A stretch of 25,197 nucleotides of DNA from Alphaproteobacteria bacterium UBA3307 (GTDB taxonomy: Bacteria > Pseudomonadota > Alphaproteobacteria > RF32 > CAG-239): NCBI GenBank assembly GCA_002361365.1, contig DEST01000078.1:1-25197 (forward strand). Reading direction: 5' to 3'. Below, one piece after another: positions 15,201-21,010 of this stretch. Numbering within the stretch: the stretch's first letter is position 1; the number at the start of each line of letters is the position of its first letter. The notes beneath the pieces are model-generated. The model did not search any database and was not told the origin of the DNA. It worked only from the letters and a program-made list of their open reading frames with translations. A program made the translations under genes and the position numbers.

Positions 15201-16042
15201 CGCCGTATGCCGGTCAAGGCTATACTTATGGCCTTGCTTCGGGTGATTTAATCAATCCGGCATCAATGTGGCTCAATGCATATAAGGGTAAATCAAAATT
15301 TGAAAAAAGCGACAATCGGCAATCGTTTGAAAGTGATAAGCAAGGCGTTATTGCTGCTTTAGAAAAACAATTTGCTCGCTCATTTACGGCTGGTGTCGGC
15401 TATGCATTTGAACAAAATAAAGTCAAATCTTTGCAGCGCGATACCGATGTTGATTCGTATAAAATGTTTGCTTACGCCGAAATCCGACCAAATGATTTTT
15501 TCATTAACGAAGCTGTTTCTTATACCCTTTCCAAATATAAAGAAAAGGCCGATATTTTTGACCAAACAGCCAATGCGTCGTATGATGTTCGTACGCTTGC
15601 CACTCAAACTACAGTCGGCTATCAGGGACGTTGCTTTACACCGCAAATCGGGGTGCGTACATATTTGATGAAACGTGAAGAATATACAGATGGTTCCAAT
15701 CAGCAAATTGCCTCCAATGACATACGTTTGGTGCGTGGAGTTGCCGGTATTCGTGCCGGTGCGGATATATATAACGACTACCGTCGCATTATGCGGCCGG
15801 AGCTTTATGTCGGACTGACTTACGACTTTTCTTCCGACGCTGATGAAGCCGTTGTTACTCTGCCAAACGGCGAAACCTATACTTTGCACGGACAAACATT
15901 AAATAAATTCGGTTTGGAGACATCTGTCAGCTTTACGGCAGATTTTACCGAGCGTTTTTCTTTGAGCGCACAATATTTGGGCGACTATCGCGACAAATAT
16001 AATGCCCATACCGGATTAGTCGGTATGAAATATAAATTTTAA
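9284..16042 (+). CDS. Large autotransporter (type Va secretion) with Pmp-like GGAI/FxxN passenger
   Basis: This 2252-residue surface protein starts at the ATG at 9284, chosen for its AAGGA site; the in-frame GTG at 9242 would spoil the signal peptide. A signal peptide of about 38 residues ends A-I-A-A. The passenger then runs: module 1 (about 92-259); an array of GGA[I/L] and FxxN motifs (array GGA motifs about 596-987), like those of Chlamydia Pmp proteins; module 2 (about 1148-1314); a beta-rich stretch; divergent module 3 (about 1522-1683); a helical linker; a Tyr/Pro-rich segment; and a C-terminal barrel of about 260 residues ending Y-K-F. The terminal Phe is the usual BAM-recognition residue. 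Likely an adhesin or surface antigen by analogy; no protease triad was seen. It stands alone between kdsB and the paralog pair. Confidence 0.9.
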   Translation: MRFSRTAIGLLARQYSSVLKKCFWLNLGFLTFSGLAIAAETVTDYDGLVSRLATDNTANVALDMSGAGINMSGDGFEISSGQTVSLKNIGTAGKIMIKSFNVAGGTSFADITDENFKLRLLETPNDKLQLALSTETIAQLGGERVIKTDNAYDISTDSIEANNTWNKEYHKQITEQITYGKIDVATSATANDSIGMKTTGTADTTIDTSLGDTLRLVAADTTNLNKTFNATASAPNYTVSGEGDIEVNNNLSISGLGKNTSTLNINEGNGFVINENSALSLNNLTLLNGSGNIVSRNPSPYLLHNLGTLAIDNVLFNQNYVSFLQDGYIGAISNGGHITQISNTDFTDLYITITPPKGGPMGGIITNKEQGIIDVIKDVTVKNLTFAPQRNAPHGGFIENAPGAHIGTLENITLENITMLTHEAESATDSTGGGGNHGVIDNQGGSSIDYIKNITFKNNYLYRPGTYDITGVYENNHASAPGLYNQGAIKELTHALFEDNHTKTEMVKASSSGALLNLSAGTNTETDNQRGRIDKMTDVRFIHNYIESAGRATGAALSSGVNKGDYTYAFTPYIGEMTNVIFQRNFAHSTGSYAYGGALNNSGTIGNIIGEFTQNYALSDDNYALAGAIRNNGVLSAGIYAQIGDITANFIENYAKGYLQSCGGAILNYGKIGAIEGNFETNYAQSATGYSLGGAIYNNGHYLTANPEIEENGNISSVTGDFSGNYAKGYTNARGGAIYNTQTIGAITAANSGFKENYAQSETTYAFGGAIYNFGGTIDTITADFSDNSAVGYTQARGGAIYTSGNTSTEVAASINTISGKFSNNTITALGAVSGGAIYNRTNSTIEKISGSFISNSASSTATASNPESGIAPTAGGGAIFNAGYIKEIEANFTDNSTETVLGDALGGAIYQFYGNETSKGIDLLSGTFSGNTTKTADSNGTARGGAIYNGENMSLTIKDSAFSDNYAIANNSNPDNVQGGAIYNVGTITFVGTNTFTNNSVRYNSSISPNTPQMVVVTDGIHNLGTITVDANGVLNINDGISGTGTITLENNAKINLNNKFVGNQLSLNNSSVIFGTYGSSLHGSLNAAAINTTAAGGTLDTTDGYIADSELGTVNLAGNLNYLFDLNLANKTSDILKATTVATDSTGKIMIKSFNVAGGISFADITDENFKLRLLETPSDKLQLALSAEAVAQLGGERVIKTTYNSSTQDSIKSNTLWSDIYYIHGSSTATYGKIDIATSVTANDSIGMKTTRTADTPIDTPLGDTLRLVAADTTNLNKTFNATASAPNYTVSGEGDIEVNNNLSISGLGKNSSVLSAGASRFSSGIGNLSFNNLTVVSDYLVFGINTNISATAADLNGTIHVDVNAIDNANINLTNSSLHGDILFHNFTDAATLNLNLNNADIYGDIEFLDNGTLPLQDSDKFKLDISGKSNLSGVVYGIADANIHNAEISLLPNSFSSVNVVASDTVFKLSNDTIETYSFKQLNDLTGADKNLYDIDIDLGERTADKISIIEDSAAVINLNRLNVVNANSDKLLDDEKSAEFTIKILETTNDNVQLKLSENATAQIASETYTVGHKTHTRDDVIPANARWSDIFYHKTQDEIFYGKLELATTQTPNDSIGLRITGSRLDNIEIHDSLGDTLNLLNTNTNFTDKTFTADTAFSTYTAATDAGTTSGTLNIIGFADAENKSTLDFAGNKGFTIAENSAVNVKNTRLYSSGNTSAISIAKDGTLSLENSAADNIDLTINGTLDIATSHINVKNATFGTGSVLALKIKTLDDHGLFAAETVSFVDTAKLKVTFSNGLIGINQSADIQILETQNGNFAALNGDIDNNLYRFIKKNDDGWYTIYSIKTARDLVAENGGSQTAQEAAAAWVDSNIPNHSELAEKLRDSAQNNAEEFIDNLTALAPNESPVIQAIETDNSGLFSMLNSHLRNAARVPLYRTNQSNASYRQQRPYSRPYYDNHSYYQPPYAGQGYTYGLASGDLINPASMWLNAYKGKSKFEKSDNRQSFESDKQGVIAALEKQFARSFTAGVGYAFEQNKVKSLQRDTDVDSYKMFAYAEIRPNDFFINEAVSYTLSKYKEKADIFDQTANASYDVRTLATQTTVGYQGRCFTPQIGVRTYLMKREEYTDGSNQQIASNDIRLVRGVAGIRAGADIYNDYRRIMRPELYVGLTYDFSSDADEAVVTLPNGETYTLHGQTLNKFGLETSVSFTADFTERFSLSAQYLGDYRDKYNAHTGLVGMKYKF
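9558..10060 (+). repeat. Intragenic module repeat, copy 1
   Basis: Direct repeat of 12726-13225, within the autotransporter. The outer parts are nearly identical in DNA, including synonymous sites: for example 65 identical bases at 9971-10035 match 13136-13200. The central stretch at about 9728-9820 does not match the other copy. Offset to copy 2 is 3168 bases before, and 3165 after, that central stretch. Confidence 0.95.
11065..12245 (+). repeat. GGA[I/L]YN / FxxN motif array in the passenger
   Basis: About a dozen G-G-A-I-Y-N-like motifs (G-G-A-L-N-N, G-G-A-I-L-N, G-G-A-I-F-N and one A-G-A-I as variants) alternate with FxxN motifs such as F-T-Q-N-Y-A, F-S-G-N-Y-A and F-S-D-N-S-A. Spacing is about 25-45 residues. 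GGA[ILV] and FxxN are the defining tetrapeptides of chlamydial polymorphic membrane proteins, where they form turns of a beta-helix. Scattered FxxN motifs also occur before this array, from about 10228. Confidence 0.9.
12726..13225 (+). repeat. Intragenic module repeat, copy 2
   Basis: Second copy of 9558-10060, in the same orientation and reading frame. Its central stretch at about 12896-12985 is unrelated in sequence to that of copy 1 although its length is almost the same (one codon shorter). The module contains L-R-L-L-E-T-P, A-N-D-S-I-G-M-K-T-T and L-G-D-T-L-R-L-V-A-A-D. Confidence 0.95.
13848..14330 (+). repeat. Intragenic module repeat, divergent copy 3
   Basis: Recognisable at protein level only: F-T-I-K-I-L-E-T-T-N-D-N-V-Q-L matches F-K-L-R-L-L-E-T-P-N-D-K-L-Q-L of copy 1. 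P-N-D-S-I-G-L-R-I-T and L-G-D-T-L-N-L-L also match in the same order. It shows that the module is an old building unit, with copies 1 and 2 kept alike or duplicated recently. Confidence 0.8.
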
Positions 16043-16068
16043 CAATTTTTTACATAAGAATAAATGTC

Positions 16069-16097
16069 TGGACTCTTCTCTGATTTAGATGTATAAT
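16069..16097 (+). promoter_or_regulatory. Promoter of the unknown paralog pair
   Basis: TGGACT (16069-16074), 17 nt, then a perfect TATAAT (16092-16097), 28 nt before the first ATG. It lies in the 82-nt gap after the autotransporter, so the pair is expressed on its own. A ribosome site AAGGAG at 16113-16118 follows. Confidence 0.6.
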
Positions 16098-16124
16098 ACG
16101 CCGAAAAAATAAAAGGAGAGAATT

Positions 16125-16703
16125 ATGTGTTACGCCGGAAAAGAATATCGAGTTGTTTGCACAAAATCAGACACCGAACCGCTCATAGTCGACATTGTTC
16201 CCGCAGATAATGCTTTGCATCAGCTCATTGTTAAAGAGCGCAAACTACGCGATTCTTCAACTACGGAAGTTGCCGGTTCTATCTGTCTTTATGATATGGG
16301 AGAAGGCAATAAACCTGAAATTATGTTCCTGCCGCCAGAAAACGGCGGGTTATCCCCAATAGAGCTCAGTGCCGCACAAGAAAATATGTTGCGCCATAAA
16401 ATCATTATGCAATTTGAAAAAATGATGGCACAAAATCAAAAAAGAACCATCACGGTTCGAACGGAATTACATCAGGCTTTTACAATGGGAATTATTGATA
16501 CTGTTTCTAATGAAATTGATAGCACTCAAAAAAAGATAAATTCACCGCAAGAAGAACAAATGCATAAACTTAAACTACAGCAGCAAAAATCAGCTCTCAC
16601 TCGCTTACAAACATCAGAATACCTCAAACGACGCGATGAAAAATATAGCAAACACGGAGTATTGGCATTACAAATTAAACAACTGTTGCAAAGAGATTAT
16701 TAA
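16125..16703 (+). CDS. Protein of unknown function, first of a tandem paralog pair
   Basis: I do not recognise this 192-residue protein. It has no signal peptide and no membrane segment, so it is probably cytoplasmic. The N-terminal half looks like a small beta-rich domain (K-E-Y-R-V-V-C, then V-D-I-V-P-A, then S-I-C-L-Y-D). A helical part follows, with K-I-I-M-Q-F-E-K-M and a T-I-T-V strand. The last 65 residues are rich in Lys, Gln and Glu and probably helical or coiled. The next gene matches it motif by motif over about the first 125 residues. AAGGAGAG stands 6 nt before the ATG and the promoter at 16069-16097 serves it. No catalytic motif is visible. Confidence 0.85.
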   Translation: MCYAGKEYRVVCTKSDTEPLIVDIVPADNALHQLIVKERKLRDSSTTEVAGSICLYDMGEGNKPEIMFLPPENGGLSPIELSAAQENMLRHKIIMQFEKMMAQNQKRTITVRTELHQAFTMGIIDTVSNEIDSTQKKINSPQEEQMHKLKLQQQKSALTRLQTSEYLKRRDEKYSKHGVLALQIKQLLQRDY

Positions 16704-16713
16704 AGGAGATGTT

Positions 16714-17352
16714 ATGAGTATTAAAACATATAAAGTAGTTTGTTCGGAATCTCAGTTTTCCGGTGTGCAATATATTGATATTGCTCCAAGTAATGGTATC
16801 ATCCACGACCAAATATATTACAGCCGCATTCAATTGCATCGGCAAAAAGAAACATATCCGCTCACACGTTTGTTCGGCTCCGTTTATTTGCACGATAATG
16901 ATGGTGTTGTGTCCGTAGAATTCCCTAAACCGCAAGCACGCAAAGGTTCTCCGGATTATGAGGGAATGATGCGCGAACGTGACAAAATGGAGCCTAAAAT
17001 TATCAAACAATATCAAGATATGATTAACGCCGGAGAAGAATCTACATTGTTTGTTTACAGTATTGACCAAATGTTTGATGAATCCGAATCACTCATTGCC
17101 GAAGCTGAGGCATTTGAGCGCAAACGACGTGAAAAAATGCAAAAAATAGCGGAAAAAACCGGCGGCTACAAACAAAAACACTCTGAACAAACCGACATTA
17201 AATATCCGCAGTCATTTCAAGAAGAACAACGTATGCAACGTGCTAACGAATTTGCAACTGCTCAAAAGCGCCGTGTAGCCGTAGAACAAAAGCGAGCAAC
17301 CCAACCTTTAGCCGCTTGGCAACGCTTTCAAAAAGACTATTCCGGAGATTAA
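16714..17352 (+). CDS. Protein of unknown function, second of a tandem paralog pair
   Basis: Unknown 212-residue protein, paralogous to its neighbour: K-T-Y-K-V-V-C-S-E-S, Y-I-D-I-A-P-S-N, G-S-V-Y-L-H-D and K-I-I-K-Q-Y-Q-D-M each match in order. The C-terminal third diverges. It is strongly charged (A-F-E-R-K-R-R-E-K-M and E-Q-R-M-Q-R-A-N) and probably a long helix. There is no signal peptide or membrane segment. The ATG at 16714 was chosen because AAAGGAGAT stands just before it; an in-frame ATG at 16636 would overlap the first gene and add a sequence with no counterpart in the paralog. The gap to the first gene is 10 nt, so they form an operon. Its stop overlaps the stop of the convergent dehydrogenase gene. 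Confidence 0.85.
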   Translation: MSIKTYKVVCSESQFSGVQYIDIAPSNGIIHDQIYYSRIQLHRQKETYPLTRLFGSVYLHDNDGVVSVEFPKPQARKGSPDYEGMMRERDKMEPKIIKQYQDMINAGEESTLFVYSIDQMFDESESLIAEAEAFERKRREKMQKIAEKTGGYKQKHSEQTDIKYPQSFQEEQRMQRANEFATAQKRRVAVEQKRATQPLAAWQRFQKDYSGD

Positions 17353-18116
17353 ACTTTATGCGGCAAAGCGGCATAAATCATATCAGTCAGCCGATTCGGC
17401 AAAATTGATAATGCCCACGTTGCTAACCGCATCGGCCACGGAAAAGCAATCAGCCCGACATTTTTTTCCAATCGCGCCACAATAATTTTTGCCGCTTTTT
17501 CCGCACTCATAAAAAACGGCATCGGACAAGTGTTTTTATCCGTAATTCTCGATTTTACAAATCCCGGACAAATCACACTTACATCAATATTATCCGTTTT
17601 CAAACTCCCACGCAACGCCTCTCCGTAAGCCTTGACGCACGCCTTTGTTGCGCTGTATGACGGACAACTCGGCAATCCGTGATAACCGGCAATAGATGCC
17701 GTTATTGCAATCGTTCTCACAACATTTTTATCCGTCCTCGCTCTAAAAATTTCTATAGCCGGTGTTACAGTATTCAAAACCCCAAACACATTGGTATTAA
17801 AGGTATTATAAACATTTTCCGCGGTTTCTTCACCTGTCGACACACCGGCATTTGCCATCACCAAATCAAGCGCTGCCGTTTGCTCACACGCCAAAATCCA
17901 TTGTGCCATAGCATCTTTATCACATACACTGATAACTTTAGAATGTACGATTGCGCCTAAATCTTTACAGCGCGCTGCCACATTTTCAAGTCTTTCAGCA
18001 TTACGCCCGCTTAAAAACAATGTTTTTGCTCCTTGTTCTGCCAAATAAAGCGCCACTGCCTCACCGATTCCCGACGATGCACCGGTAATTAAAATATTTG
18101 AAAATTTTTTTTGCAT
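17349..18116 (-). CDS. Short-chain dehydrogenase/reductase (SDR family)
   Basis: A classical SDR of 255 residues that should bind NAD(P)H in a Rossmann fold. The cofactor loop T-G-A-S-S-G-I-G is at 11-18, N-A-G at 89-91, Ser141 in T-A-S-I-A-G-Y, and the catalytic Y154-S-A-T-K158. C-P-G-F-V at about 183-187 is the usual post-catalytic segment. Substrate is unknown; the hydrophobic C-terminal end (about 224-252) might touch the membrane. The start at 18116 has AAGGA 9 nt upstream. A longer frame to 18350 would run into gmk and lacks any family match. It is divergent from gmk and convergent with the paralog pair, with stops overlapping at 17349-17352. Confidence 0.9.
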   Translation of the reverse strand: MQKKFSNILITGASSGIGEAVALYLAEQGAKTLFLSGRNAERLENVAARCKDLGAIVHSKVISVCDKDAMAQWILACEQTAALDLVMANAGVSTGEETAENVYNTFNTNVFGVLNTVTPAIEIFRARTDKNVVRTIAITASIAGYHGLPSCPSYSATKACVKAYGEALRGSLKTDNIDVSVICPGFVKSRITDKNTCPMPFFMSAEKAAKIIVARLEKNVGLIAFPWPMRLATWALSILPNRLTDMIYAALPHKV

Positions 18117-18148
18117 ATCCGTAATTCCTTGTAGAAATTTTGAAAGAA

Positions 18149-18176
18149 TTGTAATAACATAGCCAAAGTTTATGAT
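18149..18176 (+). promoter_or_regulatory. Possible promoter of gmk
   Basis: TTGTAA (18149-18154), 16 nt, then TATGAT (18171-18176), 28 nt before the gmk start, in the 88-nt gap between the divergent SDR gene and gmk. Matches are four and five of six. Confidence 0.4.
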
Positions 18177-18204
18177 AAATATTCTGATTTGACAAGAGGA
18201 AAGA

Positions 18205-18867
18205 ATGAGCGAACTATTAAAGCAATTAAATGCCGTACGCCGCGGAATAATGTTTGTAATTGAGGCACCTTCCGGAACCGGCAAAACAACAGTTATCAAA
18301 CGTCTGCTGGCCGAAGATGAACATCTCAACTGGTCGGTTTCTGTTACCACACGCCAACCGCGAGAAGGCGAAGTAAATGGCGTTGACTATTATTACGTCA
18401 GTGATGCGGAATATGACAAACTCTTGAAAGAAGATGCGTTTTACGAATATGTCGATTCTCAATATGGCAGCCGTTACGGTACTCTGCGCAGCGAAGTCGA
18501 TGGTTTCATCAATGTCGGCAAAGACGTAATTTTTGATATGGACTGGGACGGCTTACGCCAAATGAAAGAAAAGGCACCGAATGACGTTGTTTCAATTTAT
18601 ATGTTGCCGCCATCAGTAAAGGAACTGCGCCGCCGCTTGGAAGGTCGCGGTACAGACAGCAAAGAAGTCATCGAAAAACGAATGAATATGCTTCTTGATA
18701 AAATGCAGCATTGGGTGGAATATGATTATGTTGTTATTTGTGAAAATCCTGAGCAAGCCACCAAAGCCATACAGCGCATTTTCTTTGCCGAAAGAATGAA
18801 ACGCGTGCGCCAAACCGGATTGGTAGAATTTACTCAACGCTTGGTTGATGAGGTTAAAAACGGCTGA
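18205..18867 (+). CDS. gmk: Guanylate kinase
   Basis: Guanylate kinase phosphorylates GMP to GDP with ATP and is essential for GTP supply. The 220 residues are near the normal length. The P-loop A-P-S-G-T-G-K-T-T is at 21-29, followed by the GMP-binding region with T-T-R-Q-P-R-E-G-E and G-V-D-Y-Y-Y. Y-G-S-R-Y-G-T continues it, and R-R-L-E-G-R-G-T-D lies in the lid. The start at 18205 is supported by AGAGGAAAG; a later ATG at 18250 lacks one. It leads a rightward group gmk-cysK-lptG-glycosyltransferase. Confidence 0.95.
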   Translation: MSELLKQLNAVRRGIMFVIEAPSGTGKTTVIKRLLAEDEHLNWSVSVTTRQPREGEVNGVDYYYVSDAEYDKLLKEDAFYEYVDSQYGSRYGTLRSEVDGFINVGKDVIFDMDWDGLRQMKEKAPNDVVSIYMLPPSVKELRRRLEGRGTDSKEVIEKRMNMLLDKMQHWVEYDYVVICENPEQATKAIQRIFFAERMKRVRQTGLVEFTQRLVDEVKNG

Positions 18868-18898
18868 GTTAATTATATAAAAAAAAGGATAAAATATT

Positions 18899-19846
18899 AT
18901 GAGCAAAATTTATAATTCTATTGAAGAAATGGTCGGACATACTCCACTTTTGCGCCTTAATAAGCTGATGCAAAAAATCGGCACTACGGCAAATATTTTA
19001 GCAAAGTGCGAATTTTATAACCCGATTTTTTCAGTCAAAGACCGCATTGCTCTCAATATGATTAACAAAGCTCCGTTTTCCAAAATCAATAAAGATACAA
19101 TTTTTGTAGAAGCAACTTCGGGCAATACCGGAGCTGCTTTGGCTGCTTTTTGTGCAGCTCGCGGCTACAAACTGGTTATCGTAATGCCGGAGAATATGAC
19201 GCCTGAAAAAATTGCCCTTATCCGTCAATTCGGCGCAGAAGTTATGCTCACTCCGGCTACGGAAGGTATGGCCGGTGCCCTGAAAAAAGTTGAAATTCTG
19301 AAACAACGTTCCAATAACATCATTGAATTTAAGCAATTTGAAAATCCGGCCAATGTTGAGGCGCATAAACTCACCACAAGTGTAGAAATTTTAGAAGATA
19401 CCGGCGGCAATGTCGATGCTGTTGTTTGCGGCGTCGGTACTTCAGGCACATTAACAGGTATTGCTTCAACGCTGCACACCGTAAATCCTGACTTGTATGT
19501 TATGGCGGTTGAACCGACAGAAAGTCCGGTTTTGGCCGGCGGAGAAAAAGGTCCACACCAAATCGGTGGTATCGGAGCCGGCTTTATTCCGCCTCTGTAT
19601 GACAAAAGCTTGGTGAATGAAATTTTCCACGTTTCCAGTCAAGATGCCCTTGAAATGACCAAAACAGTGGCTCATCTTGAAGGATTGCCTATCGGAGTTT
19701 CAGCTGCCGCGGCCGTATGCGGAGCCATAGATTTAGCGCAACGTCAGGAATTTGCCAACAAAAATATTGTGGTTATTTTGCCCGATAGCGTTGAACGCTA
19801 CCTTTCTAACCCGTTTTACAAACACGATGAACAAACGGAGCTATAA
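18899..19846 (+). CDS. cysK: Cysteine synthase (O-acetylserine sulfhydrylase family)
   Basis: A fold-type II PLP enzyme of 315 residues that makes cysteine from O-acetylserine and sulfide. The PLP lysine is K47 in S-V-K-D-R, the substrate loop is T-S-G-N-T-G (73-78), and the phosphate loop is G-T-S-G-T-L-T-G (about 181-188). Family ending motifs G-I-G-A-G-F-I-P and L-P-D-S-V-E-R-Y are present. The residues before the lysine are N-P-I-F rather than the commoner N-P-x-G or N-P-x-x-S forms. A closely related synthase (for example CysM or a cystathionine beta-synthase-like enzyme) cannot be excluded. The ribosome site AAAGG lies upstream; the stop overlaps the lptG start by one base. Confidence 0.88.
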   Translation: MSKIYNSIEEMVGHTPLLRLNKLMQKIGTTANILAKCEFYNPIFSVKDRIALNMINKAPFSKINKDTIFVEATSGNTGAALAAFCAARGYKLVIVMPENMTPEKIALIRQFGAEVMLTPATEGMAGALKKVEILKQRSNNIIEFKQFENPANVEAHKLTTSVEILEDTGGNVDAVVCGVGTSGTLTGIASTLHTVNPDLYVMAVEPTESPVLAGGEKGPHQIGGIGAGFIPPLYDKSLVNEIFHVSSQDALEMTKTVAHLEGLPIGVSAAAAVCGAIDLAQRQEFANKNIVVILPDSVERYLSNPFYKHDEQTEL

Positions 19847-20955
19847 TGAATTTTTTTGCTATTTTAAGCCGATATATCACACGTCAACTGCTAATGAATT
19901 TTTTTATTGTGCTGTTTGCGATTCTCGGCATAATTTTAATGTTTGATACGATAGAATCATTGCGCCGTGTTTCCGGCCGTGAAGATGTAACATTTTGGTT
20001 TACGGTACAATATGCAGTAACACGCATTACCAAAACGGTAGAAATAGTATTTCCGTTTGTATTGATGGTAGCGGCTATGATAACTTTTTGGCGTTTAAGT
20101 AAAAACAACGAATTTGTCATTATTCGTTCAACCGGAGTTTCCATATTTGGCTTTTTGTATCCGCTGATAATAGCCACATTTTTGCTTGGAATTGCCAATG
20201 TTGCGCTGATTAATCCGATTTCTGCCAAAATGTTTGAATTACACGAAACACTCTCATATCGCTTACAATCACGTAATCCGAATGCCGTTTTGTTTTCCAG
20301 TAAAGGTTTATGGATACGCGAAGCCACCGATGACGGCAGGATTTTGTTGATTCAGGCCAAAAGCCTTCAGCAAGACGATGATAAATCGGTCTGGATGCGC
20401 GATGTTATGATAACCGAGCTGAGCGAAACCGCACAAATCAAAAAGAGCTATAATGCCTCATTTGCCACGCTGGACGGCAACGTTTTTCACCTTAAAGACG
20501 TCAAAGTTATGATTAGCGGAGAACCTGTACAGACAATGGCTGATTTTGCGTATGAAACAACAATAAATGTGCAACGAATAAAAGAAAACTTTATTGAGCC
20601 GGAGGCGATTTCATTTTGGCAGTTGCCGGATACGATTCGCTTTTACGAAAGAGCCGGTTTTTCTGCGCGCCAACACCAAATGCGTTTTTTAAATCTGCTG
20701 ATTTCTCCACTGTTGCTGATTGGTATGCTGATGTTGGCTGCGGTATTTATGTTACAAAATACCCTGCGCGGTTCATCTGTGATGTGGCGAGTGATTATCA
20801 GCATAGTGACCGGATTTACGTTTTATTTTTCTTCGCAAGTGGTCTATGCTTTTGGAGTCAACGGCTATATTCCGACGTGGTTTGCGGTTACTGCACCGAC
20901 ATTGATTCTCTGGCTGGTCAGCATTTCTATGCTGATACAATCAGATGAAGCATAA
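19846..20955 (+). CDS. lptG: LPS export ABC transporter permease, LptG/LptF family
   Basis: LptF and LptG form the membrane part of the LptB2FG exporter, which pulls LPS from the inner membrane toward the outer membrane. The 369 residues have the family layout: three N-terminal membrane segments (about 14-34, 57-80, 99-120), a periplasmic jellyroll (about 135-250) and three C-terminal segments (about 283-303, 314-333, 340-361). The early segment S-R-Y-I-T-R-Q-L and the later R-F-L-N-L-L-I-S-P-L-L are typical. LptG is preferred over LptF by overall feel, but the two are paralogs and the partner gene is not next to it. The start overlaps the cysK stop (TAATG). Confidence 0.85.
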   Translation: MNFFAILSRYITRQLLMNFFIVLFAILGIILMFDTIESLRRVSGREDVTFWFTVQYAVTRITKTVEIVFPFVLMVAAMITFWRLSKNNEFVIIRSTGVSIFGFLYPLIIATFLLGIANVALINPISAKMFELHETLSYRLQSRNPNAVLFSSKGLWIREATDDGRILLIQAKSLQQDDDKSVWMRDVMITELSETAQIKKSYNASFATLDGNVFHLKDVKVMISGEPVQTMADFAYETTINVQRIKENFIEPEAISFWQLPDTIRFYERAGFSARQHQMRFLNLLISPLLLIGMLMLAAVFMLQNTLRGSSVMWRVIISIVTGFTFYFSSQVVYAFGVNGYIPTWFAVTAPTLILWLVSISMLIQSDEA

Positions 20956-21010
20956 AAAACTCCGCAACAAAAAATGCTATATTGCCAACTTTAAAAATAA
21001 GGATGATAAA

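Noticed and set aside
15380..15895. Minus-strand open frame of 171 codons opposite the barrel
   Set aside because: It lies fully antisense to the conserved C-terminal barrel, and its composition is that of a shadow frame.
16043..16068. Terminator after the autotransporter
   Set aside because: No stem-loop is visible, only a T-rich stretch right after the stop codon.
18117..18350. N-terminal extension of the SDR frame
   Set aside because: It runs antisense into gmk and shows no family similarity; the Rossmann motif begins right after the start at 18116, which has its own ribosome site.
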